Source: Berghia stephanieae (Eukaryota > Mollusca > Gastropoda > Nudibranchia > Aeolidiidae). From it: a DNA stretch of 64,000 nt. Below, piece after piece: positions 1 to 64,000 of this stretch. Location: the NCBI GenBank assembly GCA_034508935.3, contig CM067446.1, positions 19,466,455-19,530,454 on the forward strand. The letters are read 5' to 3'. The translations under genes were made by a program, and so were the position numbers. Within the stretch, counting starts at the first letter, position 1. Each line of letters begins with the position of its first letter. The notes under the pieces were generated by a model that was given only the letters and a program-made list of their open reading frames with translations, ran no database searches and was not told the origin of the DNA.

Positions 1-112
1 AGTAACATCTACAAAAGATATCCAATTTTTTTATGTCATGGCACAAAACCAAAGGGCTGGAGCTCAGTTGTTCACTGCTGGTTTGGATAAGTAAATAAGT
101 AAGTAGGTTATA
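1..112 (+). mobile_element. Retroposon 3' end with AAGT tail, cut by window edge
   Basis: The block GGCACAAAACCAAAGGGCTG through GGATAAGTAAATAAGTAAGT matches, inverted, the block at 51,745-51,845. Both end in AAGT units, so this is a shared LINE or SINE 3' end. Confidence 0.6.
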
Positions 113-714
113 GAGGAGGGACTGTAAAACTGAAATGACTCCATCATCATTGGCATTTAAGTTAATAATGTGAATCCATCATAAAAAAAAAAAAATACAA
201 TACAAATCACACATAATCATTGAGTAATATGCCTTAATTATATTAAAATGTGACAGATTGTCGCTTAAAACTGTATTTTGTTTGGGTCCGAACTGATGGA
301 TACCAGAAAAATTGGAATTCTAAAAATTAAATAGTATTCTAACTATGGCTTATAAAGTTTGGCTTAAATTAAATGTCATCATTGAGTTGAGTGAGTTCTT
401 TAACTTATAAACTTCAAAAAGCTGAGATTTTCTAATTCTGATTATTTTTAATATAAACTCTATTTTCATCATCTGGTTTATTCTGATATAACTCAGTAAT
501 GATGAAGTGGGTCACAAATTTACATTGCCAATTTGTTTTGCTCCAGACCAATGTGTACATAAAAATATCGATCTGTGATTCTTTGCCCCAAAACAGTATT
601 ATTTTGTGGTAGCTTAGATGTAAAAATTGTTTTTATAGCTAAAAAATATGAAAAATAGATAGACCCCTGAGACAACAAATTTCATTCCGGTAGAATAGAG
701 AGAATATTTCCGGG

Positions 715-945
715 AGGGGGTGCAGCATGACTCAGCAGTACAGTCTTTGCCTCGGACCAGAAAAGTACAGAGTTCGAATACCCGCTGCGCTATGCTGCCT
801 TGAGCATGTCACCTCACCCTAATTCAGTTTGTGGTGCTACACTGACGCTGATGCCTGGGTTATTCCAGTCTTCCTTTGGAATAGACCCTAAAGACAAATA
901 TCCCCAATGGGATGAATAAAGGAAATTTGATTATTATTTTTTTAA
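715..945 (+). mobile_element. tRNA-derived SINE (family J)
   Basis: Head resembles a tRNA with B box AGTTCGAATACC at about 772, followed by a non-tRNA body and a tail that ends ATTATTATT. The cloverleaf is too degenerate for a real tRNA. Confidence 0.6.
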
Positions 946-1159
946 TGGGTTAAGCTTTTATGTTAAATTGAGACGAATGAATATAATTTCTTTAAGTAAT
1001 AAAAACTAAAATTTCACATTTCCAGTCCTATTAACTTAAAAACCTTTTCCAAATATCTGGATTACCCTGACATAACACCGGCTTGCAGCTCTGGGTTACA
1101 TATGGGCTGAGATTTGAGGAAAGAAAAGGATTTGATTTGACATGACAGTGACTACATAC

Positions 1160-26182
<25,023 letters not shown>

Positions 26183-26395
26183 CTTGGATTATGAGTAAAC
26201 AAACTGAAATAGTAACTGACAGCTGCTTCTCAGTCATTCGCATTTTTCACCTCTTACTAATATTCCACAAAAGTACGAGTGGCCTTTATCGTGTTGCAAC
26301 AAGACCAAGCGACAGAAAAGTTAAAGAATAAAAATGCATTAGATACATGTATCTATGTTTTCGTTTTACCTGTGCCACCTTACAATGCTCAGCTC

Positions 26396-26431
26396 CTCCT
26401 CCTCCTCCTCCTCCTCCTCCTCCTCCTCCTT
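26396..26431. repeat. (CTC)n microsatellite
   Basis: About 12 units, 215 bases upstream of the TBCD start. Confidence 0.93.
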
Positions 26432-26519
26432 TCGTTGTTGCTGTTGATTTTGTTAATGCTGTTTCTTAGTTCTATGTACTCATAGCTCAAAAAAAAAAAA
26501 AAGAAAAGAAAAACAAAGA

Positions 26520-26645
26520 AATTAGTCCTTCAGCCATGCGGCCCATGAAGTCGAAGTCTATCCTGGATTCTATAGCGTGGAAAAGGACAATAACAATTGC
26601 CTGCTAGCCTTTTGACAGGTCGCTAGAAAAGTATCGTCAAAGACA
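26520..26645 (-). mobile_element. SINE family A fragment
   Basis: Reverse complement contains GGCAATTGTTATTGTCC followed by GCTATAGAATCC, the 3' half of family A. The rest of the element is absent. Lies just upstream of TBCD. Confidence 0.6.
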
Positions 26646-26740
26646 AAAGAGAATGAAAACTCTGAGGCGATGAGGATTCGAACACACGGCCTGACAGTTA
26701 TGGCAACTCATTGAGGTCATGAGGTGAATACAGAAACACC
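26640..26740 (-). mobile_element. SINE family C single arm, fragment
   Basis: AAAGAGAATGAAAACTCTGA followed by GATTCGAACACACGGCCTGA matches the family C arm order; decayed. Confidence 0.45.
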
Positions 26741-27135
26741 ATGAAATCGTTGTTTTGATTTTGTTTGTTTTTTGTTTTGCTTTTTGTTTTTTGGGGGTTT
26801 TTTTTGTGGGTTTTTTTTTGTGTGTTTTTGTTGTGTTTTTTTTTTTTTTTTGTTTGTTTGTTTTTGTTTTTCTTTTGTTTTTGTTTTGTCCAATCCACCA
26901 TTCACAAATTTTTAATTTATATAAACATTACTCGGGTGTGAATGGGTACATATCTGACTATTCAGGGTGTAATGGGGCGTCTAAAAGATGACTGAAATTA
27001 GTGCTATACAGCCTAGGAGAGAATAAATGAAGCATTGTGAAGCGAGTAAAATGTGGCAAATCAGGTACAAATAAATTGACAGCAATAATTTATCACTTAT
27101 ATATATGATCTATAATATACGTCTCAATATTTTTT

Positions 27136-27180
<45 letters not shown>

Positions 27181-27262
27181 ATCTATCTATCTATCTATCT
27201 ATCTATCCCTCTATCTATCTATCTATTTATCTATCTATCTAATCTATCTATCTATCTATCTA

Positions 27263-27300
<38 letters not shown>

Positions 27301-27301
27301 A

Positions 27302-27343
<42 letters not shown>

Positions 27344-27347
27344 CCCC

Positions 27348-27384
<37 letters not shown>
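27136..27384. repeat. (CTAT)n microsatellite
   Basis: About 60 units with a few slips, adjoining a SINE-B 3' tail. Confidence 0.97.
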
Positions 27385-27640
27385 AGGAATCAACCATGTT
27401 ATCCAAAGTGAGAAAATCGGTGGTTAATAATCTTGCCCAAGAAAGAAAAAAAATTGTGCCTGAAGCGGGGTTTGAACTCGGGATCCTCCAAGTCACAGCC
27501 TTATCACTTGACCACTTTGTCCCCTAGGAAAGGATTTTTATTTTAAAAAGTACGCCCTTTCGCAACGGTAACATTAGATCCATCGCCTAGGCATGCCATG
27601 AAGGAATATAGATAATCCATCAAACACGAAAAGCTAGCCA
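27383..27640 (-). mobile_element. SINE family B, possibly two joined copies
   Basis: 27,383-27,530 holds the head and body; 27,560-27,640 repeats the tail block (GCCTAGGCATGCCATGAAGG) on the wrong side of the head, suggesting a second truncated copy. A 250-base CTAT tract precedes it. Confidence 0.65.
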
Positions 27641-27813
27641 AAGAAAAATGTGACCATAAATATATTCATTCACGTATTTTTAAGCCGAAACAAACGTTTC
27701 CATGTCCTTCATTTCATCCTTCATATATATATATATGAATCTTAATTATCTTTCAAATGTTTATAATAGCTCCTTTTATCCTAAAGTTGAGCACTACTAT
27801 TTCATGGTTTTTG

Positions 27814-27816
<3 letters not shown>

Positions 27817-27879
<63 letters not shown>
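27817..27879. repeat. (AT)n microsatellite
   Basis: About 31 AT units. Confidence 0.95.
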
Positions 27880-27880
<1 letters not shown>

Positions 27881-27931
27881 AGCGGTGCGCCTAAAATTAC
27901 AACTCAACCTCTGGGCCAAATCCGTATATTA

Positions 27932-28080
<149 letters not shown>

Positions 28081-28390
28081 CTTTTCCTTCAAATTTAAAT
28101 GGATTTACTCATGAAAAAGCCCTCTTTCAAAATAATGCAGTGAAATTGTCTGACGCAGAAATAAATGGGTTTTTTTTTTTTTTTTTTTTTTTTTTTGCTT
28201 TTTAGTGGTACCTAACTTATTTTTTAAGAGCGCCATTCAAGTTCACATTTCAACACAAGTAAGGCTCATCTCGCGGTGGACCGCAATAGATTTTTTTTTT
28301 AATTAAATGAAAGTGATAATAATGTTAATGACACCTGACTTCGATATGAAATTCCCTGTTCGAGTCCCCCTGTCGACAGCACAGAGTTTA

Positions 28391-28650
28391 ACCCTCTCCG
28401 TACCAACTATAGGAAAATCGTCAAATTCGATACGATACAACCAACATTTATTTTTCTTATTCAAATTTCTTCTGTACATCATAAAAATTAAAGAAAATGA
28501 AAAGTGTGTTGTAGAGCTTGTTTTGCTAAAGAAATTATGTATCGCAAGAATTTTACTGCTATTATCTCCGAGTGATAAAAATTATATTTTTGTGTTAGTT
28601 GGGTGTGAAGTTTTGGGGAAAATCCTGAAAATGGCTGGTAAGGAAAGGGT
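28391..28650. mobile_element. MITE-like element, TTA/TTAA flanks (family M1)
   Basis: Ends ACCCTCTCCGTACC and, inverted, ACCCTTTCCTTACC (12 of 14 alike), flanked both sides by TTTAA. Internal blocks AAAATCGTCA and TTCTGTACAT are shared with the copy at 44,758. The target site fits piggyBac (TTAA) or PIF/Harbinger (TTA). No transposase. Confidence 0.7.
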
Positions 28651-28654
28651 TTAA

Positions 28655-28875
28655 GTCCTTGGAAAAGGTCTTTTGATTCAAATAAATTTCTCACATTAAT
28701 TAATCAGATTTAAAAATAGTACATGGCCGCCGGTAAACGCGTTTTCTCTGCCGGAGAAAAAATATAACACATTGCACGACCTAACAGGCGTCACGTCTCA
28801 TTCTATTTATATGTTAATAGTTGCTGTTGGCTTTGAATTCTTTTTAAAAGTGTTTTGAATATATTAAGTGGATAT
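28655..28875 (+). mobile_element. SINE family E fragment
   Basis: GTCCTTGGAAAAGGTCTTTT, ACCTAACAGGCGTCACGTCTC and TAGTTGCTGTTGGCTTTGAA follow the order of the full copy at 11,833; the head has been replaced by the MITE at 28,391. Confidence 0.65.
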
Positions 28876-28962
28876 TATAATGCGACATATAAAAGGTCAA
28901 GTTAAAAAAAAGTCTTCTTGCGTCAATGTCAAACAAATCATAAAGAATACAAGGGGAGAAGG

Positions 28963-28988
28963 GGGTGGGGGGGGGGGGGGGGGGGGAG
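28963..28988. repeat. Poly-G run
   Basis: About 24 Gs after GAGAAGGGGGT. Confidence 0.9.
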
Positions 28989-29117
28989 TAGTTTTTGTAA
29001 TGAAATCAGCCTCCATCATCATCGTGGATAACGCAGAAACTTACGGATGGAGTCTATTGTCATTAATTAGAGTATGCTTTGTCCAGGATTGTGAATGTGA
29101 TACATCTTTTTTTTCAG

Positions 29118-29275
29118 GTGTGTGTGTATGTGTGTTTATGTGTGTGTATGTGTGTGTATGTGTGTGTATGTGTATGTGTGTGAGTATGTGTATGTGTGTG
29201 TATGTATGTGTATGTGTGTGTTGTATGTATGTGTGTGTGAGTATGTCTATGTGTGTGTGCGTCTGTATGTGTGTA
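29118..29275. repeat. (GT)n-rich tract
   Basis: TGTGTATG variants; open in three frames but of simple-sequence origin. Confidence 0.93.
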
Positions 29276-29814
29276 CATACTTGTGTTCAATATACTGTAT
29301 TCTTGTGTGCGTGTTGAACACTGCCGAGTTAACTGTACCTGTAAATTAATTTTTAATCACAAACTGCGAGAGGGAGGACACTTCGAACGCTGTCTAAAAA
29401 TGTTTTCCCATCAGTCGACCAAACAGCGATGTTAGCCGTTCCAGTAGAGTGATTTCATGTGTTTTATGATGTCCATTTCAGCTACACATCAAAGCGGAAA
29501 TATGATAATGTTTGAGGAAAATCAACACAATTCTATTGGATAAATCTATATTTAAAACTAGATATTATAGCATTCCATTTTTATTACGGACGGGGCTACA
29601 TCATTGCTTCTTATTTGCGTTGTTGCCAATGGCCGTGTGAATGATAATATTGACGCGTCAGTTTTCTTTCTTCAGACACATCCTACCTCATCTGAAAATG
29701 GCAGTGGTAAGTTAGAAACGAAAATAAGTTCGAAAAATAAAGAAAAAAAAAGGAGAGAAAAAAAATGTTTAAAGAAAGTAAAAAGAAAAAAGGAAAAAAA
29801 AAAGAAGATTAGTC

Positions 29815-30010
29815 CTATCAAAATCCACCGGACTAATGGAGTTAGATTTTATCAAGGTTTCTGTAATCTGAAATTAAATAGCGGTGATACGCTTGCTACC
29901 CTTTGGATAGGACTCTGTTCTCTCTTGAAATAATCCTATTTGGGTCTACTGTAGGTTAGACCCAGCCACCCAAAAACCACTACTTCGTGTGTGGTGTGCA
30001 GGTTGGAGAC
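29815..30010 (-). mobile_element. SINE family A fragment
   Basis: Reverse complement carries GGGTGGCTGGGTCTAACC and TCCTATCCAAAGGGTAGCAA, both family A body blocks; strongly decayed. Confidence 0.5.
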
Positions 30011-30159
30011 GGTTCCTATACTAGAATCGTGGATCGACATATATCTGTTTTTATTTAATAGTTTGAAGATGCTGTTTTACTGAGAAGCTACCTCTTTGCC
30101 AATAGTCCTTTAATATTTTAAGTAAATTTATCTATCTAGCAATCAATCGATCAATCAAT

Positions 30160-30165
30160 CTATCC

Positions 30166-30253
<88 letters not shown>

Positions 30254-30256
30254 ACT
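30160..30256. repeat. (CTAT)n microsatellite
   Basis: About 24 units. Confidence 0.95.
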
Positions 30257-30369
30257 ATCCATCTGTCTAGAAAAATGATGAAAATGATAAAAATAATAAT
30301 GATAATAATAAAACACGAAGGTAATGATAAGGAGCATTGAAACAGTTCACTTGTTTTTAACCTTCTAAG

Positions 30370-30465
30370 CGACATCCTAGGAACAATATGGCGACGCGCA
30401 CAACACATAAACATTAAGTTGGCAACGTTTGAATCGCGCTTTGAATAGAATGGAAACGATTTTCA
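30370..30465 (+). promoter_or_regulatory. Candidate TRPM promoter and non-coding first exon
   Basis: AATATGGCGACGCGC at about 30,385 resembles the motif at the TBCD start. It heads a stretch ending in a strong donor, TTTTCA/GTAAGT at 30,465. Splicing from here to the acceptor at 32,053 gives a 5' UTR exon, since both upstream ATGs close quickly. It sits in the least repetitive part of the intergenic region. Transcript data would decide. Confidence 0.3.
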
Positions 30466-30727
30466 GTAAGTTATACTTATCCTTTCGATTTCTAAATCCT
30501 GGCAGCGTCTATAAATTCAAATAAAACTTGATAAAATAAAATAGATAATTAAGTTAATTTAATGAGAAAGCCAAATGAGAGCCAGTCAAGCCAGCACTGA
30601 GGCTGAGGACAGTGACACCACACTGACACTGCCACAGGAGTCAGTCAGAGGAGAAACTGAAACTGAATTCTGAATAACCGAATATTCTCTACCTCTAATT
30701 TTTTCTATCCTGCATATTATGACAATA

Positions 30728-30812
30728 CCACACCCGGGAGACCTTCCGTAAGCTCCTCATGTTAAGAGAAACAACCCAAGTATTCCTTTACTAAACCCTA
30801 CGAAAAAAATAA
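30728..30812 (-). repeat. Dispersed repeat G, copy 2
   Basis: Reverse complement contains TTTAGTAAAGGAATACTTGG and GAGGAGCTTACGGAAGGTCT, as at 25,330-25,410. Abuts the inverted-repeat element at 30,824. Confidence 0.5.
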
Positions 30813-30823
30813 ACGAAGTGGCA

Positions 30824-31440
30824 ATTCGGACTCGAGTCTGAATAGCCTCTCATGGATATTCGGACTCAAACTCCAATTTGCGTGCGCAAAAGTATCTTGA
30901 ACTTGAATGTGCGTGTCCAAACACAGGAGGGAGACAGTACGGGTAGTAGGCAAAGATGGAACTGTGAAACTGAAAAGAAAGCAGCGGAAGAGTTCAGAAG
31001 AAATTCTCTTTTACCCATATCAGATGGACACAGCTGATACCCTTACTTCGTACTGTCATAGGATTGTTGCTTGTCTAATACTCTCAAAGTATTATTATTT
31101 TGTCCTGATTTTATTTGGACATCGTGTAAAGTTGTTAGAAAATCTTTTCATTTTGACCACAGTTACTAATTTCTATCTGGACTTCCAATTGATCAATGAT
31201 TTTGTCTTTCTCATCAAATAGAGCAGGTGTAGACTGCTTTTTGACAGTTGATATAACATTTGTGTTCTTTTCATTTGCATCAATTATATATAATTCTCCA
31301 TAACTAAAATAAATTCCAAATTTACTGCCAGGAGAGACTATTCAGAGTTGAGTCCAAAGAACTTGTTGATTGCACATGCACATTGGAGTTTGAGTCCGAA
31401 TAGCCGTGGAAGACTATTGGGACTCGAGTCTGAATAGCTG
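30824..31440. mobile_element. Inverted-repeat element, about 67-70 bp ends
   Basis: Left 30,824-30,890 and right 31,370-31,440 are inverted; shared blocks are GGACTCGAGTCTGAATAG and TTCGGACTCAAACTCC. Each arm also holds the palindrome GACTCGAGTC. The 480-base interior has a 104-codon ORF without recognisable domains. Class unknown. Confidence 0.6.
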
Positions 31441-31795
31441 CAGCCAAATATAAAACCTAAAACCTTACTTTTACTTAATTAACCCAAAGTAATTGGTAAA
31501 ACAAACACCCCCCAAAAAATGTAAAACGTAGCCTTTAATGTTGCATTTTATATCATGATGTATTTGTTTTCTCTAACAGCTCTACATTTATACGAAAGAT
31601 TTCCTAATTAATTGCAAATATGACAGTGACCTTTTCTAATGGCATGCCATTATTTACAAAGATCATGTCATGCAAAGAACTTCTTTGAAAAAATTGCAGC
31701 ATCTTGATAACCAGGGGTGTATTTGAGGGTGTCCCGATTCTGTTTTTTTTATATATGTTTAGGAACACACATGGTGGGAGTGGTGTCAGGTAGGC

Positions 31796-31821
31796 GGGGG
31801 GGGGGGGGGGGGGGGGGGGGG
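31796..31821. repeat. Poly-G run
   Basis: About 25 Gs, 230 bases before TRPM exon 1. Confidence 0.9.
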
Positions 31822-32054
31822 AGTTCTCTTTTGCTTTATTCATATTGCTGACCTGTCACCTATGACTGCTTTGTCATATTTCCATTATCATTTGATTGAC
31901 GAGAATGTAATTGCACATTGAATTAATATGAATATTTCATTCAACCTTCTTTAACACTTATTCAAATGTAAAATTTATTTACCATAGGCTCATTTTAAAG
32001 GATTTTTTGGTGTCAGACTTCACATTCTTTTTTTTTTCTGTTGCTTTTTACAGA

Positions 32055-63098
<31,044 letters not shown>

Positions 63099-64000
63099 GT
63101 AAGAATTTGGATGAGTTGCTTATGAAATAAAAAGCGAAGTGTTGAAGTGATTTCAGGCACGTTTTGAGTTATTTGCTTGCAGAGAGTTTAATTTTACGTG
63201 TGCATCTTCCACATTGTTTTGGACATTCACCACTGAAATTTCAAGAACCTTAAGATTTGTTATTAAGATTTAAATGCCCTAAACCTTGAAATTGGTTTAA
63301 GCTTGGCCAAAATAACTTTGTAAAATAATTCATTTGGTCAAATAGAAAATAAAAATTGGTATTTGTAAAGGAAGCCGTTTTTCCCTTACTGCTAATGCAA
63401 TAAGAAACCCATTTACAGAGTCCTTGATCGTATAAGAATTATGAATTTTCCGTGCCATTGAAGTTTTAATAAAATGGTAAACAAAGATTACCGTAAATGT
63501 TATCACTCTGAACCCTTAATGATTACTGTTCTACTTTCCAAATCTTCTTTCATGACCATTCGTCTCAAAACGGTAATATGCTGGGATGAACCTGATGCAA
63601 AGAAAGAAAAAAAAAAAAAGAAAAAGAAGAAATCCATTTTAAGTTACTTATACCATTTGACTTTAAATAGATGTTTTCATCGATGGTAGCGAGTTTCGTG
63701 ACATAAATTTATTTTAAAAACTGTAAATTTCCTAACTCTTATCATTTGACTTTATATATAGCCAATTTCCTTATCCGGTTAATTAATTCCAACATAATAC
63801 CAAATCGACACGAAGGGTCACATTTAGGCATACCAACCCATTGTAATATATTATTTTGTATGGGATTCTAAGGCTTTCAATAACATTGGGTTATAGTGCA
63901 ATCTTTCAATGTGATGGTTTATAGTGGAATCTCTTCTTTCATTCAATCCACGAGCAGACACTTACTGGTGCAAGATGAACTTATAATCAAATGTAAATTA
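63099..64000. other. TRPM intron 21 to window edge
   Basis: No exon matching the TRPM S2-S3 linker or S3 was found. AT-rich, with one short GAAAA run at 63,600. Confidence 0.6.

Noticed and set aside
1-1159. Further TBCD exons at the left edge
   Set aside because: The conserved GWQWLIND block was sought on the minus strand and not found; the stretch holds a SINE and retroposon ends.
28868-29349. Cys/Val-rich ORFs
   Set aside because: Readings of the GT tract.
29604-29933. 109-codon Lys-rich ORF
   Set aside because: A-rich low-complexity core and a decayed SINE-A end; no domain or splice support.

Overview
The window is an AT-rich, intron-rich metazoan nuclear region. Repeat style (tRNA-headed SINEs, many ATT/AAT tracts, LINE relics) and the protein sequences suggest an aquatic invertebrate, either a lophotrochozoan such as a mollusc or an invertebrate deuterostome. 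I cannot fix the clade from sequence alone.

Two host genes lie head to head. On the minus strand, about 1,160-26,182, is the 5' three-fifths of TBCD, the tubulin-folding cofactor D. I joined 21 exons (about 703 codons), all with GT/AG borders and compatible phases; the 3' end lies off the left edge. On the plus strand, 32,055-63,098, is the N-terminal half of a TRPM2-like cation channel. I joined 21 exons (about 1,190 codons), from a long charged N-terminal extension through the melastatin homology (SLOG-type) region and ankyrin-like repeats to S1 and S2; the pore and C terminus lie off the right edge. Each gene has one conserved exon that is exactly one base short of an open, phase-compatible frame, most simply read as assembly error.

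The 5.9 kb between the two start codons holds microsatellites, SINE pieces, small inverted-repeat elements and a candidate non-coding first exon for the channel gene near 30.38-30.47 kb. Both the TBCD start and that candidate carry an ATGGCGAC block resembling a YY1-type initiator.

The introns are full of small mobile elements: at least five tRNA-derived SINE families (called A, B, C, E and J here), a complete-looking 997-codon LINE antisense in the 10 kb TRPM intron 15, several decayed LINE 3' ends, TTA/TTAA-flanked MITE-like elements, other inverted-repeat elements, a dispersed family with a hammerhead-ribozyme-like core, and many triplet, tetranucleotide and G/C homopolymer tracts. I saw no intact tRNA or rRNA gene, no CRISPR array, and no recognisable LTR, retroviral or Polinton-like element.
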